From positions 3,472,001-3,536,000 of the forward strand of contig NZ_JBDNCH010000002.1 in the NCBI RefSeq assembly GCF_039769985.1: a stretch of 64,000 nucleotides of DNA, in the 5' to 3' direction. The notes under the pieces are model-generated. The model did not search any database. It was not told the DNA's origin and saw nothing but the letters and a program-made list of their open reading frames with translations. Origin of the DNA: Ponticoccus litoralis. Its GTDB lineage: Bacteria; Pseudomonadota; Alphaproteobacteria; Rhodobacterales; Rhodobacteraceae. Of this stretch, positions 8,501 through 18,100 are shown in pieces. Made by a program: the position numbers and the translations under genes. How positions within the stretch are numbered: the stretch's first letter is position 1; the number at the start of each line of letters is the position of its first letter.

Positions 8501-9451
8501 TCAAGAGGGATTGAGTGCGTCGGGCCAGCGTCTGGGGTGCTCCGAGATCACCAGAAACACATCTGCATTCGCCAGGGCGGTCCGGGCATCCCGGATCATC
8601 TGCAGATTCAGGCTGTCGATTTCCGCTGCCGAAACCCGACGGTCGGGATCATAATACACCATCACCATGTAGGTCCGGCCCAGCTTGGTGATCGACATAT
8701 CCTGCAGTCTGCCGCCATCCTCGGCGATCGCGGACCGAAGCGCCCGACGCACCGTCGCAAGATGTGCGGGGCTTGCACTGACCCCGGCCAGTTCACCCAA
8801 GCCGTCGCGAAGCTCGCGGGCATAGGACGCGATGGCCAGCATGCAGAGCAGCAGGACGATCACGGAATCGCCCACCGGCGCAATCGGCGCCAGCGGGCCG
8901 TCCCGGAACAGGTAGATGGCGCCCAGACCAGCCCCCGCCGCCACCGTGATCATCCCGTCGAACAGCGCGGCTTTCGCCTCAAGGCGCAGGATCGCGCTTT
9001 TCTTTCCGGTCTTGCGCCAGGTGAAGTAATGGAAGCCCCAGAGCACGGCGCACATCAGGCCGATGCCGGTGAAATAGGCGATCATCGGAGCGAAGTTCAG
9101 AGGCTCGGGCATCATGCCGCCGATGTAGTTGTAGATGTTCCGGAGCGCGTTGGTGATGGCAAACAGCAGCAAGCCAAGAAGCGAGAGAGCGCGGAAGGTC
9201 GCAAAGATCGCCTCGTCCGCAGCATAGCCCAGGGGACGTGCGTTGTCGGGCCCTGCATCGATCCGGCGGCTGATCCGACGTGCAAGCAGCGCCGATCCAA
9301 AGCCGATCAACGAGAACAGACCATCCAGCAGGATTGCATTGGAATTCGCCAGTAGACCGGCCAGCAACCCTGCTCCGGCCATGAGCAGATTGCCCCACAT
9401 GGCAACACCAAGAGAGCGGCTTTCAAGGCGCTTTTCTACCGTCGATGTCAT
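8501..9451 (-). CDS. cation diffusion facilitator family transporter
   Basis: 316 residues. CDF proteins export divalent metals (Zn, Co, Fe, Mn) in exchange for protons across the inner membrane. About six hydrophobic segments fill residues 15-205. TM2 carries the family-like LLDGLFSLIGF, and ALFDGMITVAAG corresponds to TM5. A cytoplasmic C-terminal domain of about 100 residues follows (AIAEDGGRLQDMSITKLG...YYDPDRRVSAAEID). TM2 and TM5 each keep one Asp (LDGLFS, FDGMIT) where ZnT-type members use a DxxxD or HxxxD pair, so metal specificity is unclear. A GAGGA ribosome site lies 6 bases before the ATG. The gene stands alone next to an A+T-richer gap, so it may be a later arrival. Confidence 0.75.
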   Translation of the reverse strand: MTSTVEKRLESRSLGVAMWGNLLMAGAGLLAGLLANSNAILLDGLFSLIGFGSALLARRISRRIDAGPDNARPLGYAADEAIFATFRALSLLGLLLFAITNALRNIYNYIGGMMPEPLNFAPMIAYFTGIGLMCAVLWGFHYFTWRKTGKKSAILRLEAKAALFDGMITVAAGAGLGAIYLFRDGPLAPIAPVGDSVIVLLLCMLAIASYARELRDGLGELAGVSASPAHLATVRRALRSAIAEDGGRLQDMSITKLGRTYMVMVYYDPDRRVSAAEIDSLNLQMIRDARTALANADVFLVISEHPRRWPDALNPS

Positions 9452-9921
9452 TTTCTATCCTCAAGCGAAGCTGCAACGCCACATCAGAATGGGACCGGCT
9501 TTTTCCAAGGTATCCAACGCATATCGCGGGGACCATTGAACGGGCGTCAGAAAAATCCAAGCCTTGCGCAAAAATATACTGTCTTAACCCTCGGGCCAGG
9601 AACGGGCGTTGTGATAGGCGACGGCATGGTCCTGATAGCCCGAGATGACCTTGTGCCACATTTCCGTGGCGAAACCCATCATGGTTCCAAAAGGTCTTTG
9701 GCCGCCTCTGTAGGCTGACATCGGCGCGCCATGCGATGCCTGAACCACAATTTCCGGCAGAGCGCTTCTCATTCGGCCCGAAGCGGCAGACCTGTGTGAT
9801 GAAGGCAACCCTGGCCCTGCGCTGAAGCCCCGCCAGCTGTTTTAGGCCGTGGTTTGCCCCTCCGCGAGGCAGGCCTTCATGGCCCATGCCTCGGGTGGCT
9901 TTGGCCGGGAGAGCGGGCGCC
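9452..9921. other. A+T-richer gap with possible decayed ORF
   Basis: About 470 bases upstream of the CDF gene, noticeably less G+C-rich than its neighbours. A minus-strand open frame of 74 codons (9584-9808) ends in a protein-like stretch, MMGFATEMWHKVISGYQD, but I cannot assign it. It might be the tail of a degraded gene. No ribosome site or partner supports expression. Confidence 0.35.
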
Positions 9922-11356
9922 CTAGTAGTCCGGGTAGCGCGCGCTGGCAAAGCCGCGGCGGCCAGAGGGGCCGGTCAGTTCGAACCACATCCAGTCGCTC
10001 TCGATGCAGGCGGCCAGCTTGTCCTCGTCGTAGGGTTCTGCCGCGTCCGCCGCGCGGCACAGCGCGGCGCAGGCCTCTGCCTCGGGGTGGGTCCAGTCCA
10101 CCACCGGTGCCTCGGGGACGGTATAGACCGACCCCAGCGGCAACTCGTCGATGCGCTCTGACTCGTGGGTGATGCCTGCGCGCAGTGAGGTGTAATTCTG
10201 CACGTCGACGACCCGCGCGATCCGGCTTTCCGCGATGCAGGGGCTGGGTCCCGCGCTTTCGAGTGGGGCAGGCGCTGGTGCCGCGTCCGGCGCGGCCTGC
10301 GGCTTCGGTGCGGGGGCCAGCTCTGCCAGCGGCGTATCGGCGGCGAAGAAGGCAAGCGGCGGGATCGGGCGCCAGCGGTCGGGCGGGACCTCTCCGCGCA
10401 GGCAGCCTTCGGGGCCGACCCGGGTCGACTGGCTTTCCCGGAACCCGCAGATCACCGGAACCGTGGCACCGTCCGGCTGTGCGACCAGCCCGATCGCGCA
10501 GTCATAGCGCATCATGCCTGCGAAACTGATCGCCGTGCGCCGCCCGTCGGCAAAGCCCTCCTGACCCTCTTCGGTGGTGATCGTGGCGCTGTATCCGTCG
10601 GGTTCATAGGGGATCTGGTCCCGTTCCAACCGCGCATCCCAGGTCGTCATGTTCTGGCAGGCGTAGAACTTGCCCTCTTCGGTCGGGCCACGCTCGGGAA
10701 AGCCGTAAAGCGCGATGTCCCAGCGTCCGGCCTTGTTGACCGTGTCGATCTCGTAGAACTCGGCGCCCTTGTATTGCAGCATCGCCTCCATCAGGTCGCC
10801 GTCCACGAAGGGGCGCGGCACCTCGGGGCGGGGCCGGGCGGCCAGCGCCAGCAGCCGCAGCGTCGCCTGTATCGCAAGGTCGAAGGCGGCCTCGACCTCT
10901 GCGGCGCTGTACTCCCGGTCACGGTCCAGCGTCAGCTCGGGTTGATGAAAGCCCAGCCGCGCGCGCGGATGCATCCTGCGGTTGGTGACCGGCAGGCTTT
11001 CGTGCTGCGCCGCCGTGCCGAACATGAAGACCAGCGCGCAGGACGACAGGCATTCGGCGCCCTCGTCGACGACCGTGCCGATGCGGTTGTCCAGAAGCAC
11101 CTGCGCCAGTTCCAGCGTGGCGGCAAGGCTGCCGCCGGGGCTGTCGAGACAGAGCGCCTTCCATCGAGTCGTCCTCGAAATCCGGCCAGTCGTCGGGGCG
11201 GTCCATCCCGGCCTGCGACAGCTCCCGTGCATCGCCGGGCAGGATCTCGCCCGTCAGGGTCAGCTGGCAGAGCCCCGGTTTGCCCGGCCCGATCTCTGCG
11301 GCACAGACGAGGCCGGGCAGGATCAGGGCAAAGAGGCAGGCGAACAGGCGGGGCAT
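9922..11356 (-). CDS. periplasmic ClpP-like protein with SH3-type C-terminus (frameshift)
   Basis: With one extra base removed near 11150-11165, the gene encodes 477 residues. A signal peptide opens it (MPRLFACLFALILPGLVCAA). A ClpP/crotonase-like domain follows: CLDSPGGSLAATLELAQVLL and ECLSSCALVFMFGT resemble the oxyanion and nucleophile regions of COG3904-type periplasmic proteins, with Ser in LSSCA the likely nucleophile. The C-terminal 100 residues look like a bacterial SH3 domain (VVDVQNYTSLRAG...LPLGSVYTVPE) ending GRRGFASARYPDY. The ATG at 11356 has GGAAGGAAA upstream. It begins 33 bases after the peptide-transporter ATPase gene and may share its transcript. Function is unknown; peptidase activity is an inference. 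Confidence 0.65.
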
Positions 11357-11389
11357 GAAACGGTTTCCTTCCAATCGGCCCGGGCGCCG

Positions 11390-13482
11390 CTATTCGGCGG
11401 CGATCCGGATCACCGGCTCCATGCTAGCAAATTCCTCTTCGGAAAGGTGGCATTTTACCTGATGCCCCCGGGCCATCTGCCGCAGGGGGGCACCTCGCGC
11501 TCGCACAGGTTGTCCGGCACGCGGGCCTTCCAACGGCAGCGTGTCTGGAAGGGGCAGCCCGGCGGCGGGTTCATGGCCGAGGGGATGTCGCCCTCCAGCA
11601 CGATGTGCTGCTTTTCCACCCGGGTGTCGGCGATCGGCACGGCGGACAGCAGCGCCTGGGTGTAGGGGTGGTAGGGCGGCGCGAAGACCTGCTCGGTCTC
11701 GCCCAGTTCGACCACATGGCCAAGGTACATGACCATGACCCGGTCGCTGAGATAGCGCACGATGGACAGGTCGTGCGAGATGAACAGCAGCGTGGTCTTC
11801 TGGGCGCGCTGGATCTCCATCAGAAGGTCGGTGACGGCGGCCTGCACCGAGACATCCAGCGCCGAGACCGGCTCGTCCGCCACCACGATCCGCGCGCCGC
11901 CGGCAAAGGCCCGCGCGATGCCGACCCGCTGCTTCTGCCCGCCCGAAAGCTGGCGCGGCATGCGCTCGGCAAAGGCGCGCGGCAGCTTCACCAGATCCAG
12001 CAGGTGCAGCATCCTCTCGCGCCGCTCGGCATCGTCGCGGCCCGCGCCGAAGATCTCCAGCGCCCGGGTGATCTGGCGGCCCACGGTCATCGAGGGGTTG
12101 AGCGTGTCGAAGGGGTTCTGAAAGACCATCTGCACATCGGCCACGGTCCGGGTGTCGCGCCTTTCGATGGGCGTCGACTGGATCTCGCGGTTGTCCAGCA
12201 CGATGGCGCCCTCGGTGGCCGTCTCCAGCCCCATCAGCACCTTGGCGAGGGTCGACTTGCCGCACCCGCTTTCCCCCACGATGGCCAGCGTCTCGCTTTC
12301 GCGTGCCTCGAAGCTGAGCGTCTCGTTGGCCTTCACCACCCGGCGCGCGCCCGAGCCAAGCAGCGCATTGGCCGCGACCTCGTAGTATTTCTTCAGCCGG
12401 TCGATTTTCAGCACCACAGGCCCGGGCTGCGCCTTCTCCTTGACCGAAACGGCCTGCGGCGGCGCCTCCCAGTCGATGTCGTGAAGCCGCAGGCAGCGCG
12501 AGCGGTGGCGCGCGCCGCCCGGCACCATCTCCATCGGCACCCGCTTCACCGCATCGCAGCGCCCGGGCTGGAAATAGGCACAGCGCGGGCCGAAGTTGCA
12601 GCCGTCGGGGCGCTCGTGGGGCAGGGGGAAGTTGCCCGGGATCGCCACCAGAGGCCGCGCCGCCTTGTCCGCCCCGGGCAGCGGGATCGAGCGGAACAGC
12701 GCCTGCGTGTAGGGGTGGCGCATCCGGTCGAAGACATCGCCAATGGCGCCGGTCTCCACCGCCTCGCCGGAATACATCACGCAGATGCGGTCGCAGGTCT
12801 CCAGCACCAGACCCAGGTTGTGGCTGATGAACAGCATCGAGGTGCCGTATTTCCGGCCCAGCTCCTTGACCAGCTCCACCACCGCCGCCTCGACGGTCAC
12901 GTCCAGCGCCGTGGTCGGCTCGTCGAGGATCAGAAGCGCGGGTTCCGCCATCAGCGCCAGGGCGATGACGATGCGCTGCTGCTGGCCGCCCGACAGCTGG
13001 TGCGGATAGCTGTCGAGAATGCGCCGGGGATCCGGCAGCTTGACGTCCGTGACCATCTGCAGCGCCCGGTCATGGGCCTCCTTCTCCGAGGCGCCCGCAT
13101 GGATCATCGGCACCTCCATCAGCTGCCTGCCGATCTTCATGGCCGGGTTCAGCGAGGCCATGGGCTCCTGGTAGATCATCGCGATCTCCGACCCGCGCAG
13201 CCGCCGCAGCTCTTCCGCGCCCATCGCGCCCAGATCGCGCCCCTTGAACCGGATCGATCCGCCCACGACCCGCCCGTTCCGCCCAAGATCCTGCATGACC
13301 CCAAGCGCCACGGTGGACTTGCCGCAGCCGCTCTCGCCCACCAGCCCCACCGCCTCGCCCGGCATGACCGTGACGGAAAAATCCATCACTGCCGGGATCT
13401 CGCGCAGCCGCGTGAAGAAGGAAATCGACAGGTCCTCGATTTCAAGGATCGGCCCGTCATACGCCTCTGTCATTCCCGTCAT
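11390..13482 (-). CDS. dipeptide/oligopeptide ABC transporter, fused double ATPase (frameshift)
   Basis: Two ABC modules in one chain, equivalent to DppD plus DppF. Module 1 spans about residues 10-330 (Walker A GESGCGKST, signature LSGGQQQR, Walker B LLILDEPTTALD). Module 2 spans about 350-690 (GESGCGKST, LSGGQKQR, IVVADEPVSALD). Each module ends in an oligopeptide-transporter C-terminal Cys-rich segment (CNFGPRCAYFQPGRC and CPFQTRCRWKARVP). Near 11485-11490 a run of six C on the coding strand lacks one base; restoring it adds the normal tail RQMARGHQVKCHL and gives about 697 residues. Start: ATG 13482, though ATG 13473 has better ribosome-site spacing. It powers the two permeases encoded just upstream in the operon. 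Confidence 0.88.
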
Positions 13483-13510
13483 CCCTCGTCTCCGGCAGGG
13501 GCGCGCCCCT

Positions 13511-13559
13511 GCTTCTTTGGTCCTGAAAATACCTCGGGGGTCCGGGGGCTGGCCCCCGG
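13511..13559 (-). repeat. intergenic hairpin repeat, copy B
   Basis: On the minus strand: CCGGGGGCCAGCCCCCGG hairpin, then ACCCCCGAGGTATTTTCAGG and ACCAAAGAAGCAG. It sits 12 bases past the permease stop and before the ATPase gene, so inside the ABC transporter operon. Same orientation as the gene it follows. Confidence 0.7.
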
Positions 13560-13570
13560 TCCGTCCGGGG

Positions 13571-15013
13571 TCAATCGCGCAACGCCTCTTCCCGCAGACC
13601 GTCCGCCAGCAGGTTCAGCCCCAGCACCAGCGACAAGAGCGCGAAGGCCGGCGGCAGCGCGGGGTGCAGGTAGATCGACAAGAGCTTGCGCCCGTCGTTG
13701 ATCGTCGATCCCCAGTCCGGGCTTTCGGGCGGCAGCCCCAGCCCGAAGAAGCCCAGCGTGCCCAGCAGGATCGTCGTGTAGCCGATGCGCAGGCAGAAAT
13801 CGACGATCAGCGGCCCGCGCGCATTGGGCAGGATCTCCCACAGCATGATGTACCACGGGCGCTCGCCCCGGGTCTGGGCCGCGGCGACATAGTCGCGGGT
13901 CTTGATGTCCATCGCCAGACCCCGGACGATGCGGAAGACCGTCGGCGCATTCACGAAGACCACCGAGACGAAGACCACCAGGATCCCCGGCGGCACATCG
14001 AAGAAATCCAGCGGCCAGAAGGCGATCCCCGATCCCGGCTGATTGATCACCGAGAGGTAGACCAGCGCCATCGGCCCCAGCACCAGCGCCAGCCACAGCC
14101 GGTCCTTCGACGGCTGGGTGCGATAGCGCGCATGGATGAGGACGCCTGCGAAGACGATGGGGAAGGCAAACAGCACCACCGCCATGTATTGCGGCAGGCC
14201 CGTCGCCACGATCTCGGGCGTGACCAGCAGGTAGAACAGCAGGATCACCGGGAAGGCGAGGATGAGGTTGGCGAGGAAGGACAGGAACAGGTCCAGCCTG
14301 CCGCCGTAGTAGCCCGCGGGCAGGCCCAGCGTGATGCCCACCATGAAGGCGAAGAGCGTCGCCAGCGGCGCGATCTGGATTACCACGACCGCCCCCTTGA
14401 CCACGCGGCTGAAGACGTCGCGCGCCAGGTTGTCGCCGCCCAGCAGATACCAGAGGTATTCCCCCGTCTCGGCGCCGCGCAGGGGCGTGCCGGGGACCTT
14501 GTTCTTCATGCCCGAAACCTGGTCCAGCGGCGGATGTGTGGCGATCAGGTCGAGGAGCCCGGTGAAGAGGGCCGTGTAGACCCAGAACATCACGAGGCCA
14601 AAGCCGATCATGCCGATGGTCGAGTCGAAAAGCTTGCCGTACAGCCCCAGCCGCCGTTTGTAGGTGATCGACAGGCCGAAGGTCAGCGCCAGCGCGATCC
14701 AGACCGGCGTGAACCGCTGGCTGATGGCGCCGACAATGCCCGCATCCGCGCCCAGCACCACGCCGCCCAAGAGGTAGGCCATCACGAGGGCCAGCAGCGC
14801 CAGCCCGATCCGGTTCGACACCCGCGCCGAGAGGCCGCGCAGGCCGCCCGTCGCCATGAGCGTGCCGTCGGGGTTGCTGCGGATGCCGGGATCGGGTTCG
14901 AACCACGACAGCAGGATGCGCGCCGCCAGCGAGGCGGCGAAGACCGGTACCAGCACGTAAAACACGGGGTCCAGCACCGTGCCCAGCCAGCCTGTCCATG
15001 TAAGGTCTTCCAT
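13571..15013 (-). CDS. peptide ABC transporter permease, DppC type
   Basis: 480 residues, longer than typical DppC (about 300) because of an N-terminal extension with several extra hydrophobic segments before the permease core. The core shows the binding-protein-dependent permease pattern: GGDNLARDVFSRVVKGAV, then YVAAAQTRGERPWYIMLWE, the EAA loop that docks on the ATPase, then LGTLGFFGLGLPP and DWGSTINDGR near the C-terminus. The ATG at 15013 was preferred over the GTG one codon upstream because GGAGG lies 5 bases away. It starts 10 bases after the DppB-type permease gene stop. Confidence 0.88.
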   Translation of the reverse strand: MEDLTWTGWLGTVLDPVFYVLVPVFAASLAARILLSWFEPDPGIRSNPDGTLMATGGLRGLSARVSNRIGLALLALVMAYLLGGVVLGADAGIVGAISQRFTPVWIALALTFGLSITYKRRLGLYGKLFDSTIGMIGFGLVMFWVYTALFTGLLDLIATHPPLDQVSGMKNKVPGTPLRGAETGEYLWYLLGGDNLARDVFSRVVKGAVVVIQIAPLATLFAFMVGITLGLPAGYYGGRLDLFLSFLANLILAFPVILLFYLLVTPEIVATGLPQYMAVVLFAFPIVFAGVLIHARYRTQPSKDRLWLALVLGPMALVYLSVINQPGSGIAFWPLDFFDVPPGILVVFVSVVFVNAPTVFRIVRGLAMDIKTRDYVAAAQTRGERPWYIMLWEILPNARGPLIVDFCLRIGYTTILLGTLGFFGLGLPPESPDWGSTINDGRKLLSIYLHPALPPAFALLSLVLGLNLLADGLREEALRD

Positions 15014-15023
15014 CACGCCCTCC

Positions 15024-16070
15024 TCAGGTCACGCTGATGCGGGGGTTCAGGTAGACATAGCCGATATCGGAAATCAGCTGCGTCACCAGCACGACGATGA
15101 CAGAGACCACCGAGACGCCCAGCAGCAGCTCGATGTCGTTGTTGGAGGCCGCCTGCACCAGCGTCCAGCCGAAGCCCTTGTAGTTGAACAGGGTCTCGAC
15201 GATCACCACGCCGTTCAGCAGCCACGGGAATTGCAGCATGATGACGGTGAAGGGGGCGATAAGGGCGTTCCTGAGCGCGTGCTTCAACACGATATTGCGG
15301 AAGGAAACGCCCTTCAGCCGCGCGGTGCGGATGTATTGCGCGGTCATGACCTCGGCCATGGCGGCCCGCGTCATCCGCGCGATATAGCCCATGCCGAAAA
15401 GCGCGATGGTCAGCACCGGCAGGAAGAAGTTCTCGAAGGTCGGGCCGTCCATGGCGCTGGTCGCGGTGCCCTTGAACCATTTCAGCCCGACGGCGGAAGA
15501 GGCGAAGACCGCGATGAAGAGCACGCCCGAGACATATTCCGGCGTCGCCGTCGTGGTGATCGACACGGTCGACAGGGACCGGTCCAGCGGAGAGCCCTCT
15601 TTCATGCCCGCCAGCACGCCGATGATCAGCGCGCCGGGCACCATCAGCATCATCACCCAGAACATCAGCACGCCGGTCAGCGACAGCCGCGTGCCGATGA
15701 TTTCGGCCACCGGGTCCCGGAAGACCGTCGAATAGCCCCAGTAGCCCTGCAACACGCCGCAGAACGCGGGCGCCTCTTCTGCCGTCATGCCCGGTTCGAT
15801 GCAGCGGCCCGTCACGTTGCCCTCGGCGTCGGTGTGGCGGTAGGAGGGCACCAGCCCCAGCCACTCGGCGTATTTCACCGGCGTCGGTTGCAGGTAGCCG
15901 CCCTTGTCCAGCCAGGATGCCACCGCCTCGTCCGACATGCGGAAATTGCCCTGCGTCTTGGCGAGCTTTTCAAGGTTCGGGTAAAGGTTGGTCAGGTAGA
16001 AAACCAGAAAAGTCAGGCAGAGGGCGGTCAGCAGCATGACGCCGATCCGCCTGAGTATGAACAATCCCAT
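15024..16070 (-). CDS. peptide ABC transporter permease, DppB type
   Basis: 348 residues. The first helix (FILRRIGVMLLTALCLTFLV) is the usual DppB/OppB start. A long periplasmic loop follows (about residues 30-130), then five more membrane spans. The EAA loop is YIRTARLKGVSFRNIVLKHA (about 215-235), which contacts the ATPase. Family function: with DppC it forms the inner-membrane channel for peptides delivered by the binding protein. It follows the binding-protein gene across a 130-base spacer with hairpins and directly precedes the DppC-type permease gene. Confidence 0.92.
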   Translation of the reverse strand: MGLFILRRIGVMLLTALCLTFLVFYLTNLYPNLEKLAKTQGNFRMSDEAVASWLDKGGYLQPTPVKYAEWLGLVPSYRHTDAEGNVTGRCIEPGMTAEEAPAFCGVLQGYWGYSTVFRDPVAEIIGTRLSLTGVLMFWVMMLMVPGALIIGVLAGMKEGSPLDRSLSTVSITTTATPEYVSGVLFIAVFASSAVGLKWFKGTATSAMDGPTFENFFLPVLTIALFGMGYIARMTRAAMAEVMTAQYIRTARLKGVSFRNIVLKHALRNALIAPFTVIMLQFPWLLNGVVIVETLFNYKGFGWTLVQAASNNDIELLLGVSVVSVIVVLVTQLISDIGYVYLNPRISVT

Positions 16071-16127
16071 ATGGGCCTCTCAGGGCTGGCCGGGCAGGGG
16101 GTGCATCGCCGCCCGCCCTTGCTGGCA

Positions 16128-16183
16128 CCCCGCTTCGGGGCGCGCTGTTGCGAAACGGGCCGCCCCGGTCAGGAAACGGCCCG
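16128..16183 (-). promoter_or_regulatory. intercistronic hairpins, binding protein / permease
   Basis: Two inverted repeats follow the binding-protein stop: CGGGCCG...CGGCCCG (16156-16183, 7-bp arms) and CCCCG-CTT-CGGGG (16128-16140). No T-tract follows either, so full termination is unlikely. Such hairpins between a binding-protein gene and its permeases often protect the upstream mRNA end and lower downstream expression; that role is inferred here. Confidence 0.5.
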
Positions 16184-16203
16184 GTCGAGCGTCAGCGGAT
16201 CCG

Positions 16204-17877
16204 TCAGGCGGCAAGGCCCCACTTGTAGACCTGCGGCATGTAAGAGATGTGCTGCTCTGCGCCCAGGATGCCCTCTGCCGAATGGCGGTAGAGCGACCGC
16301 CAGTAGGGCTGGATCGTCACGCCTTCCTCGATCAGGATGGCCTGCAACTTGCCCATGACCGCGCGCCGCTTGTCGGCGTCGGCGATGGACGAGGCCTCGG
16401 CCAGCAGGGCGTCGAATTCCTGGTTGGCAAAGCCGAACTCGTTCCAGGCCTCGCCGGACTTGTAGGCCAGCGCAAGGATCTGCACGGCCAGCGGGCGGTG
16501 GTTCCAGTTGGTCGAGCTGAAGGCGTATTTCGTCCAGTCGTTCCAGAAGGTCGAGCCGGGCAGGATCGTCCGGCGCACCTTGAAGCCCGCGTCGCGCAGC
16601 TGCGCCGCCACCGCGTCGGTGGTGTTCTTGCGCCAGTCGTCGTCGATGGACTGCAATTCGTGCTCGTAATCGGCCATGCCGGCCTCGGTCATCAGCTCCA
16701 TGGCGCGGGCCGGGTCATGGGGCAGCCGCCCGACCGAGGGGTCGTATTCCGGGTGGATCGGCCCGACGTGGTGGTTCTCGGCCACCGTGCCCCGGTCGGC
16801 ATAGCCCAGTTCGAGGCAGATCGCGTTGTCGACCGCCATGGCCAGCGCCTGCCGCACGCGCTTGTCGGCATAGGGCGTGTTGCCCTCGGCATCGGTGGCC
16901 AGCTGGTTCGGGCGGATCACGATGGTCGAGCCGGTCGCCACCTCGGAGTTCTGCCAGCCGATCGCGTCCATGATGTCGATGAAATCGCCCACGGTCTCGT
17001 AGAAGACGTCGATTTCTTCGGATTCCGCAGCCGCGACCCAGGCCGCCGGGTCCTGCCCGTAGTCGATGATTTCCAACGTGTCGATGTACCAGCCGCCTTC
17101 CTCGAAGGCTTCGTTGCCCCACCACGGGCGGTCGGATTTCTGCAGCACCGCTTTCACGCCGACGTCCATCTGTACGATGTCCATGGGGCCGGTGCCGACC
17201 AGCTCCGACAGGTCGGCGTTCGGGTCGTAGCTGGAATGCACGACCGGGGCGGGATAATCGGCGAAGCCCGCAACGATGGTGATATCGGGCTGCTTGCAGA
17301 CCAGCGCCACGGTCATGTCGTCGACCACGGTGATCGCGCCCTCTGCCGCCTTGCCGGTCTGGTCGTCGATCAGCGATGCCATGCGCGCGGCCATGGAATT
17401 GCCCTCGACCGAACCGTCGCACCAGCGGGTGACATTGCGGGCCACGTCCTCGGCGGTGAAGGGATCGCCGTTCGACCAGGTGATGCCCGGGCGCACCTTC
17501 AGCGTGTATTCGGTGGCGTCGTCGTTCACCTCCCAGCTTTCCAGAAGCATGCCGCGGAAGGTCCCGTCAGAGTTGTACTCGACGAGGTATTCCAGCGTGC
17601 CGTGGGTGACATAGGCCATCTGCGTCCAGTCGTAGGTGCGCGTGTCCTTGTGGGCGCGCACCTCGCATTGCAGGCGGATGGTGCCGCCCTCCTGCATGGC
17701 GCCCTGCGCGCGGGCCGGCTGGGACAGACCGCCCAGCATGTAGGCCGCGCCCGCCGTCAGCCCAAGCGCCGTGCTGCGGGCCAGGAACTCGCGGCGGCCA
17801 AGCTGGCCTGCCCTGAACTCGCGCGCATAAAGCTTGGCGGCGGGATGGACCCGGTCCTGGCTGTGCGTATCGGTCAT
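16204..17877 (-). CDS. peptide-type ABC transporter substrate-binding protein
   Basis: 557 residues, SBP_bac_5 family. A twin-arginine signal is visible (LGRREFLARS, RR at residues 28-29, then LGLTAGAAYMLGGL and a cleavage site after ARA near 57), so it is probably exported folded by Tat. The mature part has family features: TLEYLVEYNSDGTFRGMLLE, YTLKVRPGITWSNGDPFTAED (shown in part), and the late YADKRVRQALAMAVD. It captures the ligand in the periplasm and hands it to the two permeases encoded downstream. The ATG at 17877 has GGGAGA about 8 bases upstream. The substrate could be peptides or another SBP_bac_5 ligand. Confidence 0.9.
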   Translation of the reverse strand: MTDTHSQDRVHPAAKLYAREFRAGQLGRREFLARSTALGLTAGAAYMLGGLSQPARAQGAMQEGGTIRLQCEVRAHKDTRTYDWTQMAYVTHGTLEYLVEYNSDGTFRGMLLESWEVNDDATEYTLKVRPGITWSNGDPFTAEDVARNVTRWCDGSVEGNSMAARMASLIDDQTGKAAEGAITVVDDMTVALVCKQPDITIVAGFADYPAPVVHSSYDPNADLSELVGTGPMDIVQMDVGVKAVLQKSDRPWWGNEAFEEGGWYIDTLEIIDYGQDPAAWVAAAESEEIDVFYETVGDFIDIMDAIGWQNSEVATGSTIVIRPNQLATDAEGNTPYADKRVRQALAMAVDNAICLELGYADRGTVAENHHVGPIHPEYDPSVGRLPHDPARAMELMTEAGMADYEHELQSIDDDWRKNTTDAVAAQLRDAGFKVRRTILPGSTFWNDWTKYAFSSTNWNHRPLAVQILALAYKSGEAWNEFGFANQEFDALLAEASSIADADKRRAVMGKLQAILIEEGVTIQPYWRSLYRHSAEGILGAEQHISYMPQVYKWGLAA

Positions 17878-18100
17878 CTTGGTCTCCCTGTGACACGGAT
17901 GGGTGTCGTTAACTCGGTTACGGTTGGCCACGGGCGCGCCGGACCCGCGAGGCGGAAGGGGGCTGATCGCATTGCGCATGCCGCAAGTCGATGCGTCAAA
18001 GCCCGAATTCGACATTCCGTGGTCAAAATACGACATGGTTACCATTCAAAAGCGACATCGCCGGAAAGGCAACGGGGCAAAGGACAATGTCACAAGACCT

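Noticed and set aside
14885..14905. GGTTCGAACC, resembling a tRNA T-loop
   Set aside because: It lies inside the DppC-type permease gene and no cloverleaf can be built around it.
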